A stretch of 50,767 nt of DNA from CBDDDW01 sp965226805 (GCA_965226805.1 CBDDDW010000017.1:1-50767), one strand, 5' to 3'; positions 7,705-16,749 are shown, counted from the first letter of the stretch. The notes: generated by a model from the sequence alone, not told the origin. Translations and numbers: made by a program.

Positions 7705-9348
7705 TGTTGACGTTCAGCGAAAAGGCCCGCTCTAACTGGCCAGCATAAATGTCACACTCCCCTTATGGAGAATGTGACATTGACTCAAAAAGAACAGGCA
7801 AGACTCCAGGTTCTGAACAGTTTGCTCACTGAGCACATGACCCTGGACCAGGCAGCGACGCTCATGGGTGTCACCACTCGCCACACCAGGCGCATCCTGG
7901 CGGCTTATCGAGAGAAGGGCGTTGCCGCCGTCGCTCACGGTCATCGTGGCCGCAGGCCACCCAACGCAACACCCGAGACCGTTGCAACTGCCGTGGTTCA
8001 CTTGGCTCGTACCAGATACGCAGGGGCCAACCACACCCATCTCAGCGAGTTGCTGAGCGAGCGCGACGGCATCGACATCGGCAGGACCACCCTGCGGCGC
8101 ATCCTGGTCAACGCCGGACTGAGCAGTCCGCGGCGCAGGCGTCCGCCCAAGCACCGGGTACGCCGTCAGCGCATGCCCCGGGAAGGCATGCTGATCCAGA
8201 TGGACGGCAGTCATCACCCGTGGCTGGGGGGCCAGGCGCCGCCGTTCACTCTGCTGATCGCGGTGGACGATGCCACCGGTACGGTGGTCGACGCCCTCTT
8301 CTGCGAGCAGGAGGACGCCCACAGCTACTTCCTGCTGATCCAGGGCCTGGTGCAGCATGTCGGTATACCAGTCGCACTCTACACCGACCGGCACGGGGTC
8401 TTCAGGCACACGCCCGGCTCCGGCCTCCCCGGGATGCCAACCCAGTTCAGCCGGGCCATGGACGAGCTGGGGATTCAGATGATCTTTGCCCTGTCGCCCC
8501 AGGCCAAGGGGCGCGTGGAGCGCACGGGGGGCACCTTCCAAGACCGGCTGGTAACTGAACTCCGGCTGGCCGGGGCGAGCGGCCTCGGGGAAGCCAACAG
8601 GGTGCTGGAGCAGTTCCTGCCACGGTTCAACCGGCGCTTCCGGGTTCCCCCGCAACACCCTGAGCCTGCATTCCGGCCCCTGGATCCGGAGCTGTGCCTG
8701 GAACAGGTCCTGTGCTTCAAGCACCGCAGGAAAGTGGCCAGGGACAACACGGTGAGGTTCCAGCTGCACACCCTCCAGTTGCTGCCAGGTGCGGAACGCC
8801 CCAGCTATGCCGGGGCGGCGGTGGAGGTCCTGGCAGGACTGGACGGTCGGCTGTCGGTGCGGCATGAAGGGCGCATCATCCCTGCCCAGGAGGCGCCGCC
8901 CAGTCCGGTATTCCTCCGAAACGGCCACGGGCGTTCCGCACCTGTTCCTGCCCCACCCTCCGGCGCCCACGGCCTGGGCGAACGCTGGACCGCGGCTCTC
9001 GAACAACTGGACTCAAGGGTCGAGAACGAGAGGGATCCAGGGGCCATCACCGGCAGCGCGGCCGCCGCCGGCAAGCCCAAAGCCGCCTCCCCGCGCAAGC
9101 CGACGTTCCTTGAGAGGGAGAGATGGAAGGCGATTCAGAAAGCCAGGCGCAAGAGGATGTCGCTTCGAGCGATCGAGCGGGAGTTGGGAATCCACAGGGC
9201 CACCGTCAGGAAATACCTGGACGCCGAGGGTCCTCCCACGCGGCGACCCTGGGCGGGTCCTACGACGTCTTCATCTGATACCATGGCAGCATAACCGAGT
9301 GACATTTCTGCCGGCCACTTAAACGGACATTTATCCTGAACAACGACA
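7705..9348 (+). mobile_element. Complete insertion sequence (ISNCY/IS481-like DDE family)
   Basis: The ends TGTTGACGTTCAG (7705-7717) and CTGAACAACGACA (9336-9348) are imperfect inverted repeats, followed inwards by matched CTGGCCAGCATAAATGTCAC and GTGACATTTCTGCCGGCCA. The element is flanked by a perfect 7-bp direct repeat CCCCAGC (7698-7704 and 9349-9355), the target duplication. The element encodes one intact transposase, so it may be recent and active. It sits just downstream of the patatin gene. Confidence 0.85.
7765..9294 (+). CDS. DDE transposase of the ISNCY/IS481-like element
   Basis: 509 residues. An N-terminal helix-turn-helix region (LTEHMTLDQAATLMGVTTRH) would recognise the element ends. 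The rve-type catalytic core has D147 (IQMDGSHHPW), D208 (LYTDRHGVF) and E252 (KGRVERTGGTF), the complete DDE triad. The C-terminal part is basic and ends with a second HTH-like segment (SLRAIERELGIHRATVRKYL). The frame is uninterrupted. The start ATG lies 60 bases inside the left end. The enzyme cuts and pastes its own element in the cytoplasm. Confidence 0.9.
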   Translation: MENVTLTQKEQARLQVLNSLLTEHMTLDQAATLMGVTTRHTRRILAAYREKGVAAVAHGHRGRRPPNATPETVATAVVHLARTRYAGANHTHLSELLSERDGIDIGRTTLRRILVNAGLSSPRRRRPPKHRVRRQRMPREGMLIQMDGSHHPWLGGQAPPFTLLIAVDDATGTVVDALFCEQEDAHSYFLLIQGLVQHVGIPVALYTDRHGVFRHTPGSGLPGMPTQFSRAMDELGIQMIFALSPQAKGRVERTGGTFQDRLVTELRLAGASGLGEANRVLEQFLPRFNRRFRVPPQHPEPAFRPLDPELCLEQVLCFKHRRKVARDNTVRFQLHTLQLLPGAERPSYAGAAVEVLAGLDGRLSVRHEGRIIPAQEAPPSPVFLRNGHGRSAPVPAPPSGAHGLGERWTAALEQLDSRVENERDPGAITGSAAAAGKPKAASPRKPTFLERERWKAIQKARRKRMSLRAIERELGIHRATVRKYLDAEGPPTRRPWAGPTTSSSDTMAA

Positions 9349-9405
9349 CCCCAGCGGCCCAGCTTCCCACCGCCCTTGACACCAGTCCCTGGGCGGTTTT
9401 CTCAA

Positions 9406-10521
9406 TCAGCTACTGCCCAGTGGTGGAGGGGATGTGAAATCAAATCTTGGAAAGGGCAGTGTTTCTGGAGGGGCTGCCTGGGTCAGATAATACGATCTGA
9501 TCGACAAGTCACATTGCAAGTATCCCCAGTTGACTAGCCTAGCCCTCTCCTGGTCGCTGAATGCGTTAAAACGAGTTCTCGTTGTCTCAAGCCGGGAATG
9601 CCACTCGGTTCCGACAGCGAACTGGCTCTGTAGAGGATACCTCTCAATAGGGGTTCCGATGCCCCACAACGCACCATGCTTCTCTCGATTCACGAGCTGA
9701 TTTACGATGATGTGGCGTCTGAGAGTCCTAGTCTGCTCAACGGCGATATCAATCGGACGCTTGGAACGGTGCATCAAGCCTTTCAGCGGAGACCAGCTTA
9801 CCGCGGAGTCCAAAGGATTACTCGCATCGGAGATCAGCAAAGTGCCAAAATCCCGAATGGAGTGTACGCCAAGGTTGTCGTAGACGCCACCATCGGTAAG
9901 AGAGATTCTCTTCTTTAAGTCTGCACGATCGAATAGATCGGAGAATTCAGACCTACGGAAGTCATTTGGGTCCAACCTGAGAACGACCGGGGGGAATACG
10001 GGAGGAAATGCTGACGAGGCGGCAATGACCTGTGACAGCCTCGTCTTGGGTAGGTCTACAATACCGAGTTTATAGGTTCTCATAAGGGATTTGGAGAATA
10101 TCCAGTTGCGGCCTGTTTCCAAATGGGCCGCATTGAAAACAAATTCAGGACTATCTGGCATATCTTGTAGTGTGCGTTTTCCTACGAGGTGCCTTTGGTA
10201 ATAGCATGACAAGAGATTGATACCGGGGAACAAACTGCCAATCGCGGCCCATATATCAACGCTAAGACCACAGAATTTCCATATGGGCTCTACAATCTCC
10301 TCACGAAAGTTGGTAGCCGTTCCATTTTCGAAAGAAAGCCGAGACCAACGGACGGCAAGCAGGCCTGAGAGGATTGAGCCCCCTGAGACTGCTGAGATTC
10401 TGTCGATCGTCGGAAGCAAAGAGAGCTCATTGAGTCTCCAGACGGCACCCAGGTGGAAGAGAGTGGCTCGGAATCCTCCCCCAGACAGAGCCAATCCTTT
10501 GTTGCCACTAGAAGAAACCAA
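9406..10521 (-). CDS. Patatin-like phospholipase (CapV-like effector candidate)
   Basis: 371 residues with the patatin fold signatures in order: oxyanion-hole glycines LSGGGFRA (14-19), the nucleophile elbow AVSGGS with Ser46, and the catalytic Asp in LTDGGVYDNLG near residue 220. Such enzymes hydrolyse membrane phospholipids; in CBASS the patatin CapV is switched on by a cyclic nucleotide and kills the infected cell. The start is TTG 10521 because a TAA precedes it directly in frame; AGGAT lies just upstream. It is the last gene of a leftward operon, 71 bases after the E2-E1-JAB gene, so its lipase is probably the effector of that system. What would activate it here is unknown, as no nucleotide cyclase is seen. 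Confidence 0.85.
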   Translation of the reverse strand: MVSSSGNKGLALSGGGFRATLFHLGAVWRLNELSLLPTIDRISAVSGGSILSGLLAVRWSRLSFENGTATNFREEIVEPIWKFCGLSVDIWAAIGSLFPGINLLSCYYQRHLVGKRTLQDMPDSPEFVFNAAHLETGRNWIFSKSLMRTYKLGIVDLPKTRLSQVIAASSAFPPVFPPVVLRLDPNDFRRSEFSDLFDRADLKKRISLTDGGVYDNLGVHSIRDFGTLLISDASNPLDSAVSWSPLKGLMHRSKRPIDIAVEQTRTLRRHIIVNQLVNREKHGALWGIGTPIERYPLQSQFAVGTEWHSRLETTRTRFNAFSDQERARLVNWGYLQCDLSIRSYYLTQAAPPETLPFPRFDFTSPPPLGSS

Positions 10522-10592
10522 TTATCCTGATCACGCTCAGGGAGTCTGCCTGTCCAAGAGTGAAGCTATGATCTAGTTCCATCCAACCGGAG

Positions 10593-12805
10593 TTACTGAT
10601 TCAATGCGATACCGCAGGGGATGAGATTCAATCTCCTTCTACTACCCACGATTCCGACCACCCCCGCTTGCCCTTCATGGTCCACAACTTCTTTCACCCA
10701 CTCAATCACGTTCTTGTCTCGGGTACTTGGCTCGATGTTTGCGGATGGGTGCGAATGCCATTCCCCGATATAGCCGAGCATCCCATTGGTCTCTTGTTGA
10801 ATCCTGTCGACTGCTGCTTGAAGTCCATCCGACCCACGGAGGAAGCCGTGGGGGGACTCCTGACTATCTGGGGGTGCTTCAGTCGCATCGAGAACGTAGA
10901 TAATCCGACGCACTATGTCAAACGAGCCTATCAAGACTCCGCCGGTTTCATTGGGCAGCCTCGAGTCTCGGTACTTCCTCAGCTTTTTCTCCAGCTCATC
11001 GTCCCAGAAGATACGCCACCCGTTCTTCTCTTTGCGGCGAACATGCGGAATTCCAATCGTCGTGTTACTCACCGAATAGGTGGATTCATCCACCACCCAG
11101 GTTACAATCTGGGCCGTGTCCGTCTCGACAGCACGCCTCACTGCCCAACTTCCGATGCCCGCGAACAAGGCGACCAAGTTCTGGGGTATCTGAGTGGACA
11201 CATCCCTGCAGCCTACACCGGAACGCATGGTTGCTGGAGATGCGAGAAGGCCGGTTAGACTTGGGTCCCAGATTAACGCTCTGTAGTGTTGCATCTCTAG
11301 GACGTCAAGGGGGATGCTCCTCGCCCTGTCCTCTACAAGCAACGTCAGTGCGGTTCCGGAGGGATTGAGGAACAATGACATCCTGCGGGCGGGGGACCTA
11401 ATGTTATGGCGGAGATACCGAGCCACGCCGATTGAGGCAGACATGTCCAGAATTACGTTAGCGGACTTCCAATCCACGACCACCTCGTTGCTAGGGGCCT
11501 GGGTCGTGAGCACGTCCGTCACGACCCCCTTCGCTATCGGTGGGTTCTCGACCATGCAGTTCAGCATACGAGCTAAACCTAGAGCCTTGGGGCCACCGAG
11601 CGCCCAGTCACCAAGGGCGTGTCGAGCCAGGTTGTGCGGCTGCAACATGTCCTTATCGATTAACGTCCATTGACCGAAACCTCCGCGGGCCAAGTTCACG
11701 ACAACCTGCGATCCGAGGGCTCCAGCTCCCACGGCGATCACACGGGAGGAATCCTCGCGGTATTCACCGTTGGCCTTGGCAGCCAGCGCTCTCGAGAATC
11801 CTGGCCTGGGGTTTAGTGGCAGGAGCTCAATCGTTTCACCCACTTCATCCGGTCCATCCCGGTCAGTATCACTAGGGAGTTTCGCGATCGCTTCCGCTAT
11901 CGCACCTACGGAGCCATTAAACGCAAACGCCCGTAGCTCCTCAGACTCCACTTCTCCACCCGCAACCCTAGTCTTGGGCAGCCGTGCCAGCAGAACCAAA
12001 CCGAAGCCCTCGAGGCTGTGCAATCCACTTTGCTGGCCGATCCATGAGTTGAGCTGCTCTCGCAAGGCTTGGATCAGATCCAAGCCGGCTGGAAGAAGAA
12101 GGTTGTGGAGGTCCCTTAATGTCCGGGGAGTGACTTGAATCACACCGTGTTGTTGGGGTTGACAGGTGACGACTAGAGCCAAGCAGCTTCCAACTTGAGG
12201 CTTCTCACCATCGCTCTCCGTCGGAACCGAAGACCTGACTAATCTCAGACTCCAACCCGCCTTGTAGCAAACTAGGGATTCGGCGTCGTTGGCGCCACCA
12301 TCGGATAGGAGACCGTTGGGAATAATGAGGTCATGCCTAGGATCGAATAGCAGGGGTTCCAGAGGCTGGTCCTCTCCATGTAGGGTGCCGGCAGCCGTCC
12401 CCTCCAACCACCACATGATTCGCGCAATCAACTTGGGTGCGGTCAGAGTGCTCTTGACGTCCTCCCAGGGTTCGTAGTAGAGACATAAGCTCCTGGGTTT
12501 ACCAGCGGACGTTAGGTTTGTATGGGGTACGTGAGGAAAATCCTTCCTCAGCGACTCAACGGTAGGAAGCCAATCAGGATGCTTTCTGTCCGGCGGATGT
12601 CGTGGAAGGGCCGTTGTGGCACCGTCGCCGATATGGTCAGAGCGACCGCTTCTGTCCCATCATCCCGAGAGCCATAACAATTCAGCAGCCGGACATTCGG
12701 ATTCGTAGTCGTCTCAGCGAATCTGGCGACAGTTATGGCTCTCGGGTTCATCAGTTCTCCCGGTTCGACCGGCACACCAGCAATGTGGAAGTCATGGCGA
12801 CTCAT
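10593..12805 (-). CDS. Ubiquitin-like E2-E1-JAB triple-domain fusion (one frameshift in the E2 part)
   Basis: Three modules are seen. N-terminal E2-like domain: RSLCLYYEPWED with a candidate catalytic Cys, then RIMWWLEGTAAGTLHGEDQP. Middle E1/ThiF domain: VIAVGAGALGSQVVV (nucleotide-binding glycines), LQPHNLARH, and a candidate catalytic Cys in SGVGCRDVSTQIPQN. C-terminal JAB/MPN isopeptidase: NETGGVLIG and a full JAMM motif GEWHSHP...PSTRD. E1 would activate and E2 transfer the C-terminus of a protein; JAB would process or remove it, as Cap2 and Cap3 do in type II CBASS. The start ATG 12805 overlaps the upstream stop (TGATG). The frame breaks near 12557 after ESILIGFLP and continues one frame over as VESLRKDFPHVPH; restoring one base gives about 737 residues. 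Either a sequencing error or an inactivated gene. Confidence 0.85.
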
Positions 12806-13932
12806 CAGGAGGCGTGATCCCCTGCCCTCGGCGGGCGAGTGGTTACGGCCGCGATCCCTGATTGAGCAACTTTCCTGAGGGCAGCCCCCTGGCCCGTGCC
12901 GCTGACACTCAGTTCTACAGGCTTAGGATTCTGCTTGGTAGGGTGTTCCATCGTGACGACGAAGTCCCCCCCAAGCTTTTTCGCAGCACGCCGGTAATAC
13001 TCTGCGGTCTGTTTGTGGGGCGGCTGAGTCTCGTCCGAACTGGGGATGGCCTTACTGGGAGAGATAATCGTCCCTGCCTTTTGCCCATACTTCTCATACA
13101 GTCGCTGGAGACTCGGCACTGGCGTGGTCACCTGCTCCCCCTTGTCGGGGCCGAGAGAATTGTAACTGGAGTGATGAGGCACCTTGATTATGTCCCAAGC
13201 CAGCCTATGCTGATTGCCAGCCCTCTCACTAGTCTCTACGATCCGACCCAATACGTCGTAGGGGGTGTCGCCGGTCAGCAGGAGCCTGACTTCGGCTGGA
13301 CCGTCCTTGAGCGTAACGTGAAAGACCGAAGACTCTCCGTTTCGGTCCACTTCACTTTCGCCGCGCTGGTCGGCGAAGGGAGCGTGAACGAAGAACTCGA
13401 TCCCAGTATTGTTGAGGCTGAACCCTGGCATGAGGTTACCCGCACCCACTATCAGGTGGCGTCGGTCACGAGGGTCTGTTCCTTGCTTCCTCAACCATTG
13501 CTCAAGAACCTCAGGCCGGGAGATCACCCGTATCCCCTTCCCCTCTCTCAGTCTGTGGCGTGCCTCAGCCTGAACTATGCGTCCCTCTTGAGACTGGTCC
13601 CACTTGCTTTCAAGGACAGCAGCTGCCGGTACCCACATCTCGTTAATGTGGAACCGGTCTGGTCCCTGGTACTTTTTCGCGTGCTTAAGATAGAAGAACT
13701 CCGAAGCGCCTGCGAAGTGATCGGCATCAAGATGGCTGAACGAGACCACATCGAAGCTATCACGCTTCTCTTCCTTCAGCTCAGAACGAAGTGTCTTCGC
13801 CAAGTCCATCCGGCGATCGTCCCTGCCCTGGGGTGTCGGAGATGCAAAGTCGAACACGAACTTGCCGCCACCTGAGTCAATGACACAGGTATCTGCGTTT
13901 CCAATCGGAAAGAACCTTACTTTAGCCTTCAT
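12805..13932 (-). CDS. ComEC-like metallo-beta-lactamase-fold hydrolase
   Basis: The start is ATG 13932, chosen for AAGGAG eight bases upstream; longer open frame upstream has no signal. About 375 residues. Metal-binding motifs: SFSHLDADHFAG (the HxDxDH form of the ComEC group), LLLTGDTPYD, and KVPHHSSYNS. No membrane segment, so a soluble hydrolase, perhaps acting on nucleic acid or a nucleotide. It is the first gene of the leftward operon and overlaps the E2-E1-JAB start by TGATG. MBL-fold genes next to bacterial E1/E2/JAB genes have been noted in comparative genomics of prokaryotic ubiquitin-like systems (recollection); their role is unclear. A leader of about 150 bases precedes it. Confidence 0.8.
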   Translation of the reverse strand: MKAKVRFFPIGNADTCVIDSGGGKFVFDFASPTPQGRDDRRMDLAKTLRSELKEEKRDSFDVVSFSHLDADHFAGASEFFYLKHAKKYQGPDRFHINEMWVPAAAVLESKWDQSQEGRIVQAEARHRLREGKGIRVISRPEVLEQWLRKQGTDPRDRRHLIVGAGNLMPGFSLNNTGIEFFVHAPFADQRGESEVDRNGESSVFHVTLKDGPAEVRLLLTGDTPYDVLGRIVETSERAGNQHRLAWDIIKVPHHSSYNSLGPDKGEQVTTPVPSLQRLYEKYGQKAGTIISPSKAIPSSDETQPPHKQTAEYYRRAAKKLGGDFVVTMEHPTKQNPKPVELSVSGTGQGAALRKVAQSGIAAVTTRPPRAGDHAS

Positions 13933-14072
13933 TCCCAATCTCCTTAGTGATTTCCTATCGATCAAATTCCCAGCTAGATGGCGTTGCTGTGGCATCCGCC
14001 AATGTGCGACTGTCCAACCCAGACCCTGGTGGGCTATCCTGGTCAAGGACGGCCACCAGTAACTAGTTAGTG

Positions 14073-14108
14073 GTTTACAATTGGGATTATAAAGCCTATA
14101 ATGTAAAC
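14073..14108. promoter_or_regulatory. Palindromic operator between divergent promoters
   Basis: GTTTACA (14073-14079) and TGTAAAC (14102-14108) are perfect inverted repeats 22 bases apart. The left half covers the rightward -35 box and the right half overlaps the rightward -10 and lies in the leftward spacer. It is the natural binding site for the adjacent XRE protein. Confidence 0.6.
14074..14102 (+). promoter_or_regulatory. Rightward sigma70 promoter of the XRE-ImmA gene
   Basis: TTTACA (14074-14079), a 17-base spacer and a perfect TATAAT (14097-14102), 31 bases before the start codon. It fits the consensus closely. Confidence 0.75.
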
Positions 14109-14115
14109 TAGTCAA
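14086..14115 (-). promoter_or_regulatory. Leftward sigma70-type promoter of the MBL/E2-E1-JAB/patatin operon
   Basis: On the minus strand TTGACT (14115-14110), an 18-base spacer and TATAAT (14091-14086). It overlaps the rightward promoter and the palindromic operator, so one regulator could shut both. Confidence 0.6.
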
Positions 14116-14133
14116 TAGTGAGGAGGGACGAAA

Positions 14134-15198
14134 ATGATAGGCACTCGACTCAAGCTGGCTCGCTCGGCTTCAGGGCTGTCCCTTCGTGGGTTGAGTGGTC
14201 GCATTGACAATCGCGTTTCGGCTCAGGCGATTGGCAAGTACGAGCGCGATGAGAGCATGCCGAGCTCGGGTATCTTGATGGCGCTTGCCGATGCTCTGCA
14301 GGTTTCTGTTAACTACCTCGCCGGGGATCCGGGCATCAGCCTGGGGTCCGTAGATTTTCGTACAAAGGAAGTGGCGGGCACACGAGAAAAGGACCGCATT
14401 AAGGCAATGGTCCTCCATAAGCTCGAACGCTACCTAGCCATTGAGGAGCTCCTTAACCTCCCTACTATGCACTGGGACAAACCCGCGTCAGCTCCCTATC
14501 CCGTCATCAACGATCTCTTGGAAGTGGACCGGGCGGCCAGAAGCCTACGCAATGACTGGGGACTGGGACTCAATCCGATCCACGACATGGCCGAGTTGAT
14601 GGAAGACAGAGGCGTGAAGGTCCTCTTCTGCCATCTGTTGGATGTAGATGGTCTCACCACCCAAGTACGAATGGGTAACATGCCCGATGCCCACGTGATA
14701 GTCGTTAACCAAGGCGACACCCGCGACCGCCAGCGGTTTACAATTGCTCATGAAATAGGGCACATGCTCCTTGACGTCTCTCCGGGTTTGGACGAGGAGA
14801 AAGCGGCCCACCGCTTCGCCGGGGCCTTCCTAATGCCTGAAGAGGTGCTTTGGTTGAGAATCGGCAAGCATCGCTCGGATGTAGATTGGAAAGAGCTTCT
14901 ATTGCTGAAAATGGCGTTCGGCATGAGCGTTCAGGCGATCACCTATCGATGCAAGGATTTAGGGATAATCAGTCAGACCCTAATGGGAAGACTCTTTGAC
15001 ATGTTTGCAGACGACGGTTGGTGGAGCCCACCGTACAGGGAGCCTCTTGACGTGCTAGGCGACCGCTCCGGGCGCTTCGAGCGGCTGTGTTTTCGCGCGC
15101 TGGCCGAGGGGGCTATCTCAGAGTCGAAAGCCTCCGAGCTCCTGGAAATGCCGGTGTCGGACCTGGATGCTCTGTGGGGACGGGGGTTGAACGAGTGA
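14134..15198 (+). CDS. XRE repressor fused to an ImmA/IrrE metallopeptidase
   Basis: 354 residues. N-terminal XRE helix-turn-helix (about 1-65; RLKLARSASGLSLRGLSGRI, AQAIGKYERDE). The second half holds the zinc peptidase motif HEIGH at 206-210 within RFTIAHEIGHMLLDV, and a downstream acidic ligand in LDEEKAAHRFAGAFLMPEE. Such fusions act as repressors whose peptidase part senses stress. In some CBASS islands a separate HTH repressor (CapH) and ImmA/IrrE peptidase (CapP) sit divergently from the operon and relieve repression after DNA damage; this gene has both parts in one chain and the same position. AGGAGG precedes the ATG by seven bases. The next gene overlaps its stop as GTGA. Confidence 0.85.
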   Translation: MIGTRLKLARSASGLSLRGLSGRIDNRVSAQAIGKYERDESMPSSGILMALADALQVSVNYLAGDPGISLGSVDFRTKEVAGTREKDRIKAMVLHKLERYLAIEELLNLPTMHWDKPASAPYPVINDLLEVDRAARSLRNDWGLGLNPIHDMAELMEDRGVKVLFCHLLDVDGLTTQVRMGNMPDAHVIVVNQGDTRDRQRFTIAHEIGHMLLDVSPGLDEEKAAHRFAGAFLMPEEVLWLRIGKHRSDVDWKELLLLKMAFGMSVQAITYRCKDLGIISQTLMGRLFDMFADDGWWSPPYREPLDVLGDRSGRFERLCFRALAEGAISESKASELLEMPVSDLDALWGRGLNE

Positions 15199-15693
15199 AT
15201 GTCGTGGCCGCTGACACCTCCGTGCTTGTAGATCTGGAACGTGTTGGACTCCTTGAGAGTTGCTTCCGCCTCCCATACCAACTCGCCGTTCCAGACCTGC
15301 TCTACAGAAATGAATTGTCGAGCCGCAGAGATGGTCTCTGTGTTGGGGAGTCCCTTCTCGCCCTCGGACTGAAGATCCGAGGGGCTTGATGGGGACGAGG
15401 TTAGCAGTGCCATGGTCTATAAGCGGAAGCTTCCGCGCCTTTCCCTTTCGGACTCGTTTGCTCTGGCGTTAGCCGCGAGTAGACAGTGGATTCTACTCAC
15501 TAGTGACGAAGTGCTCAGAACATTTGCGACTACTCTATCGGTAGCCTGCCGCGGCGTCCTTTGGATAGTCGATCAGCTATTTGGTGCTGGTCTGTCCAGT
15601 GCAGAGGACCTCGCGTCAGGACTTAGAGCCCTCCGAGATCACCCAAGGTGCCGACTCCCACAGAACGAAGTAGCCACGAGGATTGCCCTTTAG
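15195..15693 (+). CDS. PIN-domain protein (toxin-like), one frameshift
   Basis: Begins with GTG 15195 overlapping the XRE-ImmA stop (GTGA), hence translationally coupled. The N-terminus NVVAADTSVLVDLERVGLLE carries the first PIN aspartate; after a break at 15385 the next frame gives RLSLSDSFALALAASRQWIL and LLTSDEVLRTF, with further acidic residues typical of PIN ribonucleases. The break is in CGAGGGGCTT; removing one G joins the halves into about 165 residues. PIN proteins next to XRE-ImmA/IrrE genes form toxin-antitoxin-like pairs. Either this is a toxin arm of the neighbouring defence island or an independent addiction module. If the frameshift is real, the toxin is dead. Confidence 0.7.
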
Positions 15694-16240
15694 CCATACG
15701 GGCCTGATTCATCTTGAGGCCAGGATGATGGAGCTCAGCGTAGACACGCCGGACTATCCCGTTGGTGGCTCGCCGACCACCGGCAATGTGAGCAAAGGAG
15801 GCGTGAACGTACAACCTCGGGGAGCAACCAGGGCGAGGAGCTAATTGTTGCACAACCTGCAACCGAAGGGTTGTTCTAGGTGACGCCACCGATCGGTCGC
15901 CTCCCTGTCGCCGTTGTGGAATAGGACAGAACATCCGTTAACGTCAGGTGCTAGTGGAGTATTTACGTATGGCATTCCCTTTGAAGTGTGTTGCGGCCCA
16001 ATCAGGCGTGGCTGCGATGGATCCCTAAGCGGTAGTCGTCAACTCAGTCTTCGGAGAGGACGCACCTCTCCTGCGGGGGACTACACCTGGTGGGTCGATC
16101 AGGGCTTTGGTGGTGGGCGCAGAAACTGGACGGCCGGTTCCCACGCAGACGATTCTGCATTGAAAGTCGACAGCAGCTCTAAAGCGAGGCTCGTCGTATC
16201 ATACGAATGCTATGGAATGTGTCCTGAGCGGGCTCATAGG

Positions 16241-16334
16241 CCCATCCACATCTCAAACACGGTACTGCCTACCGTCAAGTCAGGCCCACCAACGCATACG
16301 GTAGATACCACCATCTTCGAAATGTGGCTCGGCA
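16241..16334. repeat. MITE-like hairpin repeat, complete copy
   Basis: Left arm CCATCCACATCTCAAACAC...CTACCGT and right arm ACGGTAGATACCACC...CGAAATGTGGCTCGG are imperfect inverted repeats of about 32 bases flanking a core with AGGCCCACC. It carries no coding capacity. It is the best-preserved of five copies in the window. Confidence 0.75.
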
Positions 16335-16449
16335 ACCTATCGACGCACCAAGGTCTCTCAATTCCTGTAGTGTGACGCGTCGGGACGCAGGGACGCTGAT
16401 GCGTCGTGACCGGGTAGTAGGCCGACACGGATGGTAGGTGGGGAAGTCT

Positions 16450-16553
16450 TCCAGATGTGGCTTGCGACCCTAAGTAGGCCCGAAGGATCGGTTCGATCCT
16501 TACCAAGTGGGCCTATTTTGACGGTAGACAGAACCATCTTCGAGATGTGGTTG
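16450..16553. repeat. MITE-like repeat, rearranged copy with hairpin
   Basis: The right arm (ACGGTAGACAGAACC, then ATCTTCGAGATGTGG) is clear at 16520-16552. To its left a different palindrome lies: TAGGCCC...GGGCCTA enclosing AAGGATCG/CGATCCTT. A second right-end-like ATGTGGCTTGCGACC is at 16455. Confidence 0.55.
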
Positions 16554-16749
16554 TGGGGGCGCTTTCAGGCCCCCCAAGGCCCTCTCCAGCTATTGTAGTG
16601 GGCTAGGGCAGAGCGACTCAAGAAAGGTTCCGCCGGTGCCCTGCCCTCCGCCCCTTGCAATCATGCCTCCGCCTCTTACCGTCTCCCTCCATCAGGCATC
16701 CCGTAGCTGACGATTGGCGTGGTGAAGATATAGTGGGGCCACGGGGCTG

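Larger units (their letters stand above)
15694..16749. other. Kilobase without a recognisable gene, carrying two MITE copies
   Basis: Apart from the two hairpin repeats annotated separately, neither strand shows a coherent protein. Composition and short broken frames suggest decayed sequence. Confidence 0.5.

Noticed and set aside
7732..9006. A 424-residue leftward frame across the IS transposase
   Set aside because: It mirrors the intact DDE transposase on the other strand; high GC creates such shadows.
12862..13875. A 337-residue rightward frame opposite the MBL gene
   Set aside because: The MBL motifs and ribosome-binding site are on the other strand; this frame shows none.
9406..15693. 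A CD-NTase gene in the defence island
   Set aside because: No GS-x-DxD-type nucleotidyltransferase motif was found on either strand.
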